In this document: piece after piece, positions 21,701 through 32,552 of the stretch
Position numbering within the stretch: position 1 is the first letter of the stretch
How the letters are laid out: each line of letters starts with the position of its first letter
NCBI GenBank assembly: GCA_016987375.1
Contig: PJRA01000555.1
Span: forward strand, 479,344 to 519,347
Source: Brachionus koreanus
Lineage: Eukaryota > Rotifera > Eurotatoria > Ploima > Brachionidae
Length of the DNA: 40,004 bases
Direction of reading: 5' to 3'
Position numbers and translations under genes: made by a program
The notes under the pieces: generated by a model
Seen by the model: the letters and a program-made list of their open reading frames with translations, nothing else
Database searches by the model: none
Told to the model about the DNA's origin: nothing

Positions 21701-23893
21701 ACAATGGAGTCGTGTATTCGATATATCTTGATTCGAAATCTTCTTTATATTCTTCCACCAGTGTAACATTTTACACCTGGGAACTTCTGACTGACTGATT
21801 ATATAGTTTTGTGATTGTATCGACTAACTTGCTTAATCAAATGCACACCGCCCATTATCCAATCACCGGATTGCTTTAAGGGTCGGTCTTTTTCATCCCG
21901 TTAATGCTTGACTCTATGTTGTTTGTTGAAATGTTTGGCTCATTGTTTTTTTTTTTATTGCTTAATTTGACTAACTGGATAAGTGAATAGACTTGTTACC
22001 ATATAATAGGTAAACATAAGCTCAACATAGATGAATAACTATTATCAATTTCTCATATTTTTTAAACAAATCTTTATCAGTAAAATTAAATTCTCAAAAA
22101 TTAAAAACTGAAATTATCTATTTATTAAATTTAGTTGTAAAATTTAACTTGTTTTTCTCTTTTTAATTTTATTTCTCTTCTTTTAATAAACATAACCCTG
22201 AAAGGACGAAAGCCCAAAAAATTGACAGTAGTTACTGTCTCTGTCTTATTCGTATTGAACTAACAATCTTGCATATTTTATACAGGTCCTAGCGGCCTCG
22301 CCCTGACTGATAAATTATTAATTGATTGTCTTTTTATTCAAGATGCTAAATTTTATACGTACATACGAATCTCATGAGCGTTTGATAGATGAAATTGATG
22401 GTCTTACAAACGCACGTGATTCACAACAATTGAAAAGTGTGCTGGCTAGAATTCAAGATGCGTGCAGTATCAAATGGTCGACTTTTAATCTTAAATTTTG
22501 TGTCATTGGTTTGCTCAATTTGGCATGTTCAATCTTAAACCTAGGCTTAAATTTTGACAAAAAAATTGGTTTAAAACTAACGGTCTCTTTTTTATGCGTC
22601 TATTTAATCATTAGTCTATTGACTTCAAATTTTAACAATGTATGGATATACACAAGCCTAATTAATATTTATTCACTATTTAAACTAGACAATTTTTCAT
22701 TTATTAAAAAACTAATTGGTTTTGAAAATTTAATTCTAATTTTGTCTTTCATAATTCCTTTTTCAAATAGCTATATAATAAAAGAAAACAATTCTGTCCG
22801 ATTTTTACTTGTTTCACTTTTATTTTATCGTCTTCTGTTAAACCTGAGAAAAAAATTATCAATTAGAAATTTTCTAATTAGCATTTTATTGACTAGAATA
22901 TGTCACGTGTTTTATGTTTGCCGCGAAGAAGCGCTAAACACGTGTAGTCAAACTATTTTTGCTTTGCCAATGCTAAAAAGCCCACTGACCACCAGTACAT
23001 ATACTTTATTCTATACATTTAATTTTCTGGCTGTATTTTTGATTTATTTTGTCCTGAGGCCCAAAAGTTCAAGACTTAATTTATTTTTGTCGGCTAGTCT
23101 ATTGACTCTTGTAGCTTATAGCTTTCTTCAACTTTTTCTCAGAGATTCGACTACAAGCAAGCATTCCCAATTGTGGCTAGCCAGACTTTTTCTCATGTTA
23201 TTTGTGTCACAGCAGATATTGGCTTGTTCATCGGTCAAATGCAAAGTAGACAAATTTTCTTTTACAAATTTGAGTATTGTGTTGTTTATTAGTCTATTGT
23301 TGGGAGAAAGTTTGCTATCAGTGTGGATACTTGCTCTTATTTTGCACTTGGGACCAAATGGTATTTGTCAGCTGAAAAAAAAATTTTTTCTAATTATTTT
23401 ATTTAGATGATATGATTTTTTTGTATTTGATGGAGCACTATTTTTTTTATGCAACTGGACATGAGACCACGTTCACTCACATAAAATGGGAGTCTGGATT
23501 TCATGCTTTCGATGGAGATAATAATAATAAGTTAGTGCGGTTGTGCATGGCTATTATGATTGTTTCAAACACTTTTCCGGCAAAAATATTGGCAGTGTTT
23601 AATGTGGCAAGAAAATGCAATAATTCAATCGATAGAAATTTGGTAAAACTTTTTCTCATTAATAGCATAAAAGTAAAAATAAAGATAGCTTTTTAAGATA
23701 TAAATTTTTTTATTTTTTTTTTTATTTAAAGATTTTTTTTGGTGCATCATCTGTTTTTATCCTAAGAAGACACTTGATGGTATGGAAAATATTTGCACCG
23801 CGTTTTGTATTTGAAATGATTGGGCTTTTTATTAGTCTTTTTCTAACTTTAACTTGTTTTTTTATTAATCAAAATAAACAAATAATTATTTAG
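18743..23893 (+). CDS. PIGO: GPI ethanolamine phosphate transferase 3 (PIG-O)
   Basis: Adds the terminal phosphoethanolamine to GPI anchors in the ER membrane. Exons: 18743-19422, 19476-19773, 22343-23360, 23407-23672, 23732-23893, total 807 residues (human about 1,089; the shortening is mainly in the membrane part). The N-terminal signal anchor [20 protein letters not shown] is followed by the alkaline-phosphatase-like lumenal domain: [95 protein letters not shown]. The metal-binding Asp, Thr and His residues expected for the family appear intact. The C-terminal part has many membrane segments, [18 protein letters not shown] and [19 protein letters not shown], both diagnostic of PIGO. Intron 2 is 2.57 kb and repeat-filled; the others are 46-59 nt. 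AATAAA lies about 30 nt after the stop. Inverted copies of one repeat flank the gene. Confidence 0.93.
19813..20058 (+). other. Possible alternative terminal exon inside PIGO intron 2
   Basis: From the acceptor ttaacag at 19806-19812 an 81-codon frame continues in phase from exon 2 and stops at 20056-20058; AATAAA follows near 20100. It would give a catalytic-domain-only PIGO ending in a Lys-rich tail. The implied intron is just 39 nt, shorter than any other here, and the tail matches nothing I know. Most likely a chance ORF. Confidence 0.2.
20465..20680 (-). pseudogene. mariner/Tc1-family transposase fossil in PIGO intron 2
   Basis: Minus strand: [20 protein letters not shown] then GRINKTV, later [11 protein letters not shown], the block carrying the third catalytic Asp (SPDLNPIE in intact relatives). 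Several stops and missing sequence between the blocks show decay. Same family as 16890-17150. Confidence 0.78.
20688..20960. repeat. PIGO intron repeat unit A
   Basis: Begins ttattatttatttgtattt, then accgagtttaaactccttca, an A-rich stretch of about 150 bp, and ends near attacacaatg. Related to units B and C; the most diverged of the three. Confidence 0.6.
21178..21445. repeat. PIGO intron repeat unit B
   Basis: ttattttttatttatttg, then accgagctgacgctccttcg, an A-rich centre, then agcagtaattacacaataga and gatatatct. The accgagc...gctccttcgg core can fold back on itself. Directly abuts unit C. Confidence 0.65.
21446..21733. repeat. PIGO intron repeat unit C
   Basis: Same order as unit B: ttattatttatttgtg, accgagctatagcttcttca, A-rich centre, caattacacaatgg, gatatatcttg. 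B and C are tandem in the same orientation, with unit lengths of about 270-290 bp. No protein is coded. Class unknown. Confidence 0.65.
21734..22342. other. Remainder of PIGO intron 2
   Basis: A mixed stretch with somewhat higher GC (for example 21830-21890 and 22195-22310), probably further worn repeats. The words aaccctgaaaggacgaaagc at about 22190-22211 look like an element tail. The acceptor tttttattcaag at 22331-22342 is well supported by the PIGO protein match downstream. Confidence 0.4.
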
Positions 23894-23967
23894 AAATACT
23901 GTTTTTAAAATACGTAATATTAATAATAAAGTTTTTATATCATATGAAACTAAATATTTTCTAAAAG

Positions 23968-24310
23968 AATAACAGCCACCCTCCTCTTTTCTCATCCAGG
24001 CTGGGGACCGGCATTGGCAAAGATATGACTGGAAGCTAGTGGGACGTTCATCATAAACAGCGCCACTCATCCGAGCACTCTAAGTTGGCTGCGAACTCGG
24101 CAACTATTTACAACTAGCTTGAAACCACAAACCAAGCGACATTCTCTAAAGAGAGAAATGTCTTAACTTGAAGCTTTTTTTTAATATTTTTTTCTTTAAA
24201 TTAAATACTAGCACTTCTTTTTATACCTTGTTTTAACGAAAAAAAAACGTTAATAACGGTTATTTAACTCTGATTGAGTGATTTAAAAACATACTCTTTT
24301 TTTATCTTTT
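23968..24310 (-). repeat. Structured interspersed repeat, copy 2 (inverted)
   Basis: Reverse-complement match to 18200-18589, with hairpin at 24138-24162 and the same GC-rich core. It starts about 75 bp past the PIGO stop. Together with copy 1 it encloses PIGO in a 5.4-kb inverted repeat. Confidence 0.75.
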
Positions 24311-24779
24311 GTTTTTTTCTCGAAAACCATAGACAAATATTTTTTGAAGTGAAGCATAGATTCGTTCTCATAGAACAATAAAATGTATTGGCTCATTATT
24401 TGTTAGGTTTATTTTTTAGCTTTTAATTTCAAAAATATTTTAATTTTATAACATATTTGGAATTTGATATTTGAATTTCATTTTTAAATTTAATACTTAA
24501 TGCTAGTTTGCCAATAATTTCTAAATCAATTCTTGAAATATACTTCACAAATTTTTTTTTTTTACATTTAAATTTAAAAATTGATCTTATAAATAGGTTG
24601 AGAAAATATTTTTCAAAGATTATTTATTTCCTGTCATGTCATGTTAACCGTGTTACATTAAAACTATTTAGATTAAATTAAAAAATGATTATAAAATCTA
24701 AAGATAAACTCTTTGAATTGATAATCAACTTTTAGGTGCCTTTTGGTTCACATTAATTAGTTTAACTAAATTTATATTT

Positions 24780-25140
24780 ACTCTATCCAAATTATAAATA
24801 TGCACAATTTATAAATTTACCTATACAAATTATTAATTGACAAATTGGATATGCAATTTATAAATATTGTTAAAATAATTAAAAAAAAATTACCTGTCAA
24901 TTTATAAATTCAGTTGCAATTTTACAAATTGTATGGTGTTGTGTATACAATTTAAAAATTAAATATGAACGATTAAGAAATTAAATTATTGTTTTATTAA
25001 TTTTTTTTTATAAAAAAGGCAATTAAACAAAATATTAAACAGTAATAATTAATTTTTAAAACATTTATTTACTGATTTTATATGACAATGTGAATTACAT
25101 TTGACACCTGAACTAAAACTTTTTATTTTAACTGAAGTAA
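24780..25140 (-). mobile_element. CXC-tailed transposon-like fragment (copy 2)
   Basis: On the minus strand about 25118-25050 reads KCFSSGVKCNSHCHIKSVNK and then CFKN-stop, nearly the same as the 12.7-kb copy, but its upstream Cys residues are lost. Beyond the stop (24980-24780) the word aatttataaat and its variants recur many times, as they do after copy 1. This supports a shared element end. The remaining 24311-25745 stretch shows no gene. Confidence 0.55.
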
Positions 25141-25745
25141 TTTGTTTTGTGATATTTTGCTTCGTTTCCAGAACTTGATTTCATTTCATTTTTTTGGTTT
25201 TAGATTCTTCAAGTCAAGTTCTAATAGTATTATAAGTTATAGTTAAACATAAACTTCAAACTTTGTTCTTTTGTACCTTTGTCGTTGAAAGTTGATGATT
25301 AACTTCTAAAATAAAAATAAAATTAAAAATAAAAAAAAAATTAGTATTAATTTCTTATTTAAGCTTTTGGTATTTTTTTCTTTGATATTAATTTGCCATG
25401 AAACATCAGATCGTCCAATATTTTGTCAGACATATAATTTTGGAGAGAGCATTCAATTGTGTTCATTTTAAAATGCTGTGTGTGACTTAAAATATTAGAA
25501 TTACAAATATGCTAAATATCTTTTACCCAATAAAACTAAACACGTAAACACTGCTTTGGATATTTATATTTTCATCGGACTATTTTATTTTTAAAGTTTA
25601 AATTTGAATAAAAAAAAATAAAAAACTAAATTTAAACATCAGTTCAAAAAGATATATTAAAACAAATTAAAACAAGACTAAACTTATTGCAACATCAAAC
25701 AAAACCATAATTGTTTTTGTTGCTCCTGTTATGCATATAGATTAA

Positions 25746-28014
25746 TCAGTTGCTTTTTGATTTTAGCTCTAGCATCTCATTTAATATTGACCAAATGCAA
25801 GTTTCTTTTTGAAATTCATTGTCTACAATATTGGCCAGCAGATAAGTGTTTGATATGGTTTCAAGTAGATGTTTCGACGGTGAATTCGGCTCGTATAATT
25901 TTCCCCAATAGTCTGTCCAAATATTGAAAGCCTCGTCCTTAATGAGCAACAAAAATGTTGTTCAATGCCAATTAAAATCTAGCTTGTTTGCAAATTACCT
26001 TCCACGACATAAAACTAATCGGATCGACTACAGTTGGCTGAACTATTTCCTTGCCTGGAAAAACCCCCCATGTAACTGCATTTGGATTCAACAAAGTACA
26101 ATTAGTTAAATTTATGTCGCCCTTTAAACAAATAATTTAACATAAATAAATTTTTGTTGTTGTTGTTGTTTCTTACAGATCTATTGATAATGTGGTAGAT
26201 AACTCTTGGATACTTTTCCAATGATTGTAGCAAAAATGGCAAAAACGATTTTGGAATAAAAAATTCCAAATAGGCTTTTTGATAGACATAGCCGTCGGAC
26301 GCGCCCCAGCCAATAACCGGGTCGGAACTAGGCGCACCGTTTACACTCGGCTGTGAATTGATGGTCAAAATTCCTTGCCTATTGAAACGTTCCAGTTGGT
26401 CTGTCATTAGACTAGTCTCAGTCGCCAGGCCTTCTTCACACCATGGAAAGCTTGTTATCTGAAAAAAATTTTTTTTTTCTAGAATTTTATTATCAATAAA
26501 AAATTTTAAAAAAAATTAAAATTTTTTGTTTTAACTAACTTTTAGACCATTTTTGTTGGGTTTGCCCGAAACAAACGAAGCAAAAACATTCCATACATCT
26601 GTCTCGTGATTTAGCTCATGGCCCCACTGAGCCAAGCATTCTTTAGTGTTTATTTTCGAATAAAATATGTGGTAGTCTTTGAGATCGCCAAAACTGGGCG
26701 CAGATGAATTGCCCCAGCGTCCGTTAGGGAACTGGTCCCAATCGGACGTGCGGCACACATAACTCTTGGGTCTGATGCTCCAAAATATTGGTCTAACATC
26801 TTCATCTGGTCTTGAGTATGAGCATAGCTGTTTGGACTTCCATGGCAGATGGCGCGGCTCCGGCTCCTTGCTCCACAGCTCGAGCCTTCTCAGAATTTCA
26901 GTCACTGCTACGTCTCTGTTTAAAGTGTAAAAGTGAACGCCTAAAACTCCAGCCTTCATTAGCTCCTGGCACAAATTAACTGCTTGTTCAATGCCGTATA
27001 TTCTAATTGCCTCATCATTGTCTTTTATTTTTTCCATAGCACTAACAATATTCTGTGGCACTTCTAGCTTGGATAGCTTGCAAATGTGGCGCAGACTATC
27101 GTAGCTTTGAATGGGCAAGATGCCAGGTATTATTGGACATTTAATGCCGATGCGTCGACAATCGTCCACATAATTTAGAAATTTTTCCGGCTTAAAAAAT
27201 AGCTGTGTTATGATAAAATCAGCACCGGCGTCCACTTTCTCTTTCAAATGATTCAAGTCATCTTCATAGCTGTTTGAGTCTGGATGACCGTGTGGGTATC
27301 CGGCTACACAAATCACAAAATAATCACCATAATTTTCTCTAATAAATTTTACTAAATCTGTAGCATAGTTAAATCCATTTTGTTGATACTGCCATTCAGT
27401 TCCCACAGCCGGGTCTGCAAATAAATTCAATTATTTTAAATATTTCAAGTAGACAGAGAGTATTACCTCCTCTGAGAGCCAATAGGTTACGTACACCAAT
27501 ACTTTTTGCCTTGTCCAAATACTGTTTCATCGATTCTCTGGTCTGGCCATAACAAGTAATGTGCAGCATGGTCTCCAGCAAACAGTAATTGAGCATAACA
27601 TTGGCTATTTTCATGCTGCTTGTCGGTTTGTCACTAGCTGGGTCGCCGGCCGGATGCCATGTGATATCGCAAAACAACGGTTTGCCTGAGCCCAAAAATT
27701 CAAGTCTTTAAAAAAAAACAAAATAATTTAAAATAAATTTTATGAACATTTTACTTTGAAATTAAATTTGAAGCGCCGTTAACAGTTTTTGGCGGAAAAA
27801 ATTCAAGAGAAAACCAGGTCTCTTTGTTTTCAATTTTTTTATTTATCTTATCAATCAAGCTCTCATGAACAGTGCTATTTGGACTGACCGGGTTGGACAG
27901 TCCATTCTGAAAGCTGACATTTCGGGCCAGAGACAATGGTATATTTGTATCGAGCATAAATTTTGACTGAAAATTCTCAATTACTGGACTTATAGCAGTG
28001 TCTATTTGGCTCAT
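25746..28014 (-). CDS. MTHFR: Methylenetetrahydrofolate reductase
   Basis: Reduces 5,10-methylene-THF to 5-methyl-THF with FAD and NADPH, supplying methyl groups for methionine synthesis; cytosolic. Six exons, minus strand: 28014-27755, 27705-27467, 27414-26540, 26458-26177, 26121-25999, 25937-25746. They give 656 residues, the same length I recall for the human enzyme. The catalytic barrel has [10 protein letters not shown] (catalytic Glu about residue 71), [68 protein letters not shown] and [10 protein letters not shown]. The C-terminal SAM-regulatory domain is complete: [92 protein letters not shown]. The N-terminal extension lacks a long Ser run like that of vertebrates. Introns are 49-81 nt; intron 4 contains a short TTG repeat. 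No sign of decay. Confidence 0.96.
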
Positions 28015-28870
28015 TGTAAAAAAATTTTTCTAATGCACGGATTTTTCTAGAAACGCTTTATGAAATTTATAAAGAAACAATTTTCCAAGTGGTTTTAAAT
28101 AATCAAAAGTCTACTTGAGAAAAAAAATCCTAGAAATTATAATTAGTCTATTTTTTTCTCTAATTTAAACTAGGAGCAGGGTAAGATTGTGAAAATTCAC
28201 GTAATCAGCAAAACATAATTAGCAAAATTAAATAAAAAAGAAGAGCGGTCCTTTGAGCGAGTGTGTGTGTGTGTTACCTAGTTGCATACGCTTAGTACTT
28301 TAGAACGCAAGCATCCATTTTCTCACATAATGCTTTTAGTGGTGAAAAAAACTTTTAGTTTTGAATTTCCAAAGATGAAACCAAAAATTTAGAAAAATTT
28401 GCAATTTTTTTAAATTAAATTAAATTTATGCTAAATGAATATAAAATTTTGAAACAATTTTAAAATTTAGACCCAACAAAAGCAAAATAGTTAGCTATTA
28501 AAATAGGCTAATAAACGTGCATAATAAAGTATAAGCTAATTGATGAATGTCAATCACTTTATGAATTATATTGGTCGATATGATCAAAAAAATTTTCTTG
28601 ATATTTTTTTATTTTTATTAAAAAAAAATAATTTTTAAATTTTTTTCATCCAAAACATGAAATTTTATCTCGACGGTTAAAAATAATCGTTGAATTTTTG
28701 TTCTTGTTTTTGCTTGCTTTAAGAGGAAAAATCTTTATCATTCTCAAAATCTTGTTTTGCATTTCTTGTAAATCAAAATAATGAAACAATAGTCAAACAA
28801 CGAGCGGATTAAAGTTTTGTAGAGGATAAAATTGATTTTTAGAGATCAACCTTATATTTTTAATTCATAA
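28015..28870. other. Intergenic, no gene seen
   Basis: Upstream of MTHFR. A GT dinucleotide run lies at about 28260-28274. Otherwise A+T-rich with no motif I would defend. Confidence 0.5.
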
Positions 28871-28909
28871 AATATCTGAGTCTTTTTGTAGATCTACAAA
28901 GGTGTGAGG

Positions 28910-29050
28910 TCTATTTTTTGATATTTATAAGGCATTTGATAATGTTTGGCATCAAAGTCTCTTCTATAAACTAGTTAAAGCTCAAATACCTGACAATCTT
29001 ATCCTCTGGACACGCTCATTCTTGTCCCACAAATGTTTCAAGGTAAAAAT
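28910..29050 (+). pseudogene. Non-LTR RT fossil (short internal piece)
   Basis: One frame reads FDIYKAFDNVWHQSLFYKLV, then KAQIPDNLILWTRSFLSHKC and FKVKI. This is the D(I/L)xKAFDxV block carrying the first catalytic Asp of CR1/jockey-like reverse transcriptases. Both ends are lost. The surrounding 29051-29619 has no feature I recognise. Confidence 0.8.
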
Positions 29051-29619
29051 TAAAAAAAAAAGGAAAAAAATTTGTATGTGTGTGTAGTCTATCAAAATTT
29101 ATGACAAGAATTTTCTATCAAACAGTTCAATAAATTAATTTTCATCATGTTCGAAAGTGCATACTAGCTTTTTAAAAGTTATCACTAAAATAGTGCTAAA
29201 TTTATTTTTTAAAAAAAATAAAATTTTTTGCTTTTTATTTAAAATTAAACTTTTTATTCGAACTTATTATTTAATTATTAGAAAAATAATAAAATTTTAA
29301 ATATTTCATATATAGGCTTATTATAGAATCGGAAAGATTATTTAATCTATCTTATTGTAATGAATATAATAAATAAAATGTAATGAACAAGAAAATGTTT
29401 AAGTCATGTCTAAAGAAAGGAAAAAATTCTAATTTTAAATGATGATTTTTTTAATCTTAATAATTAATTTTTTTTTAATTTTTAAAAGAGAACAATTTTT
29501 GAATATTTATAATTAAAAAATAATTTAAATTTTATTTTACTGATATACTAAACAATTCAACTTATTTTAAAATTTCGTTGATTAATTTTAAAACATTTTT
29601 GTCATGTTTTCAATTTTAT

Positions 29620-30786
29620 TCAATCATTAAATAATAAAAGATTTAATTCTTGCTTCATTTTTTGTTCGTCACCATTAAAGTCTAGCCATTTCTGATGCAA
29701 CTTTGATTTTTCATCCTCAACTTCATTTACAATTGCCCATTTTTTTTTAGTAAACTTCGGAATCAGGTATATTTTATTTTTGATTTTTGATTCTTTAAAA
29801 TATTTTGATAAAATTTGATCAACAAGAGCATTGCATTCATCTGCCATTTTTTCACACAATGGATTAAAATTTTTCACACGGCACTTTACTTCACCATAGT
29901 CTTCATCAAGAAATACTATTCCTCTAAATCTCTTTTTTTCTCTTAAATTCTGTTCATCAATTAGCTTAAAAACAGTGTCATGCTTGTCTAATCGGTATTC
30001 CTCTAATATCGGTGTCAGAAAAAGGGAATCAGATATTTTTTCTTTGAAAAACTCGTTAATGTATTCTTTAAAAGACAATTTTTGAACATAGCCACTTTTC
30101 TTGATTTTCATAGATGCATTTGGACAAGCTATTCCTGCAATTTAAACTCAATATATTTTGCAAAAAAATTCACTAAATTTTTTACCAACATATTTTGAAT
30201 ATTCATTCCAATCTGATTCTGAACGCTTTATCAAGTGCAAACAATCTCCAAACAGCTTTTTTTCAATAAATTCACCAGCTTCAACAATTGTTTTCGGTGG
30301 AGAGTCAAGAATTCCTTTCCATTTAAGAACAAGATGGCCTGTTTCGTGAGTAATTATGGTTCCTATAAAGAATACAATTATTTTTGTTTCTTTTCTTTTT
30401 TCTCTTCTAATTCTAGCACATTTTGTTATTTTGATTGAATTTTCCAATAAAGTTAATCTTTTTCCAAAAATTGAATTTATGTAAATTGTGTTTGCAGCCG
30501 TATCTCGATGGGTCATTCCAAAACAATCTTTACTTTCAAAATAAGCAATTTTTATCTCATTCATTTTTGACTGAGTGAATTCATAATCAATTTCATATAT
30601 TTCTTTGAAGATTAGATTTGCTTGAGTTGTTTTTAGGAACAAATTAGCAATGGTTATTGATTTTTTTAAATAGCAGTCCTTTATATTTTTTGCTTTAAAT
30701 TGTAAAAGCATTTCTACTAAAGCCCAATTGTCAACCTGTAAATGACTTGAAAGCTCTAAAGAAAAATTCTTGAATAAAATCGGCAA
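29620..30786 (-). CDS. Unrecognised protein with HExxH metallopeptidase motif
   Basis: Two exons, 30786-30186 and 30134-29620, joined in phase (GTT G|GA ATA) by a 51-nt intron. From the first ATG (30711-30709) the protein is 346 residues; an open frame runs upstream to 30786 but has no ATG and is preceded by a stop, so a further 5' exon may be missing. Exon 1 holds THETGHLVLKWKGILDSPPK followed by TIVEAGEFIEKKLFGD. HExxH plus a downstream Glu in EAGxxxE resembles zinc-dependent gluzincins. The rest is Lys/Glu-rich, with no membrane segment visible. I do not recognise the family; a secreted or a cytosolic peptidase is equally possible since the N-terminus is uncertain. Neighbours are unrelated. 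Confidence 0.65.
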
Positions 30787-31260
30787 GTTTTTAATTTAAA
30801 TATTTCTAAATAGAACACTTAAAAAATTTGAAATTTAATAATGAAGTTATTTTTAAAAATTTTTTACAGAAAATTCTTTATTTTTGCTTTGTAATTTTAA
30901 ATAAAAATTTAGCCAGTTTTTGGTAAATGTTTTTTATTTGATGCTAAACCTAAACTCAAAGATAAACCTAGAAAAATGTTAGAATTCAAATATAGAAATT
31001 TAAATTTCTAAACAAAGTAAACTGACTGCTTAAGCGGTTTTAAAGCAAAAGTTTTGGACCGAAATGAAGATTTGTACATTTATAATTATTTATTTAACTA
31101 TTAAAAATTTGAAAAAAATTAAGAATCAAAAACAAATTAAATAAAATATTTTTTGAATTTTTTTTTGCTTCAATTGTTTAAATTTCTTAAGAAATGCTTT
31201 CAAATTTTTTTAAAATTATTACAATTAGTATTGAAAATTTTGTCCAAATTCAGTCTAAGA
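30787..31260. other. Intergenic, possibly holding a missing 5' exon
   Basis: Upstream of the HExxH gene on the minus strand. A+T-rich; no start codon with a good splice donor was found by eye. Confidence 0.4.
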
Positions 31261-31556
31261 ATGAATCTTAGAAATCGAAAAAATCTCACCAAGGATAAAA
31301 TGCCAAAAAAAACTATTAAGACTATAAGAAATAAAAAGAAAAGGACATCATTAGAAAATTCTATTAATGATGCGGAGCCCATCTCTAACTCTACTGTCTG
31401 GTTCAAATATGCCCATTAAATATTACATAAAATTACTACAAAGGCTTGTCAAAATGACCATATTGTTTCGCCCTCTTATTTACCATCTTGTTCTAAATCA
31501 CCGACTATTAAACTGTCTAATGGTTCTCCATCAATCAATGCATATATTTTAAACTA
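31261..31556 (+). other. Possible broken ORF, basic then Ser/Pro-rich
   Basis: From an ATG at 31261 the frame reads MNLRNRKNLTKDKMPKKTIK and ends in WFKYAH-stop at 31419. The next frame goes on with ITTKACQNDHIVSPSYLPSC, SKSPTIKLSNGSPS and stops at about 31556. The base composition here is less A+T-rich than the flanks. It might be a frameshifted retroelement ORF1 or a small gene with an unrecognised intron; I know no homologue. Confidence 0.25.
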
Positions 31557-31817
31557 AAGTTAATTTCATTAATTTTTCTTCTTTATTTTCATGATTTAAG
31601 TGATTTAACTTTATGTTTAATTTGAGCTTTTAACAATTTAAAAACAATTCCAGTGTTTAACTTGACCATCAGCTTCAGTGATACTTTGTTAATTAATCAA
31701 TAAATCCACAAGTGAATAAACTGGTCTTTTATTAAAATACTTTAAAAATTATATTTTTAATAGAAAAATTTATCTTTATTTGAAATTTTTATTTTTTGTT
31801 TTTCTTGAAATATATAA

Positions 31818-32552
31818 TTAAACAATTTGACATATTACCGTTGATCTAAATTCTTCTTCAAAATCGTATAAATCTTCATTTAGTAAAACTAATGCTTGTT
31901 GCTTCAAAAAAGTTGCATTTCCGCCATAATTATTAATGTTTTTTGTTGCATTTATTGCACTTCCATCTCCCCATTTGAATTCTTCACTAAGGCTCGAAAT
32001 AAACGAATCGATCCAAATTTTCGTATCATTTGTTTTAAAACTTTGAACCAATTGTCTCTGAATTTGATCTTTTGGCCTAGGCAAAAATGAATTCATCTGT
32101 TCACAATAATTTTTGGCATCAAAAAATTTTCTGGTACTATTAGTAATAAAATAGCATGTGTTTGGATTTTGATTGAATTTTCTAAAATTAATTGGGCATG
32201 GTAAATAAACATTCAATTTTTCTGACCAATATTCTGAATCAACATTTTGCTTCTGATAGCTTTTTTGATAAATTCTGTTATTGGTATTATCAAGCATTTT
32301 TTGGGTGATTGAGTGACCAGAATAATGAATACATCTGTTTGTTTTGACATCAAAAAGTGTGACATGGCAATTGGAGTCTTTTTGGCACTCGGCTAAACAG
32401 ATTAGTATGCTTGTTGATGAGAAAGTTTTTATTTCAATAGAGCCCATTTCGGTTATCAATTTGTGCTGGCGTACAAAATAAGAAGCAGAGTTATTTAACG
32501 AAAAAAAGCTTAATAATATAAAGCTAATAAAAAATTTATTAATTTGCTTCAT
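31818..32552 (-). CDS. Secreted PAN/Apple plus C-type-lectin domain protein
   Basis: Single exon, 244 residues from the ATG at 32552. A signal peptide (about residues 1-23, FFISFILLSFFSLNNSASYF) starts it. Residues about 27-95 look like a PAN/Apple domain with Cys 52, 56, 62 and 74 (ILICLAECQKDSNCHVTLFD). Residues about 119-243 form a C-type lectin fold: Cys 119, 133, 150 and 241, CYFITNSTRKFFDAKNYCEQ, IWIDSF, FKWGDGSAI, VICQ. The inner disulfide pair seen in most such domains is missing, and there is no EPN/QPD or WND calcium-sugar motif, so sugar binding is doubtful. Likely an extracellular recognition or matrix protein. AATAAA lies downstream. It is intronless, unlike its neighbours. Confidence 0.85.
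   Translation of the reverse strand: MKQINKFFISFILLSFFSLNNSASYFVRQHKLITEMGSIEIKTFSSTSILICLAECQKDSNCHVTLFDVKTNRCIHYSGHSITQKMLDNTNNRIYQKSYQKQNVDSEYWSEKLNVYLPCPINFRKFNQNPNTCYFITNSTRKFFDAKNYCEQMNSFLPRPKDQIQRQLVQSFKTNDTKIWIDSFISSLSEEFKWGDGSAINATKNINNYGGNATFLKQQALVLLNEDLYDFEEEFRSTVICQIV

Noticed and set aside
20688..21733. Regular repeats that might suggest a CRISPR-like array
   Set aside because: Units are about 280 bp and diverged, the DNA is eukaryotic and lies in an intron; they are interspersed or tandem repeats.
26152..26170. TTG run in MTHFR intron 4
   Set aside because: A short microsatellite inside a 55-nt intron; no sign of function.
30158..30438. Plus-strand ORFs over the HExxH gene
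   Set aside because: Antisense shadows of a minus-strand gene that has a motif and an in-phase junction.
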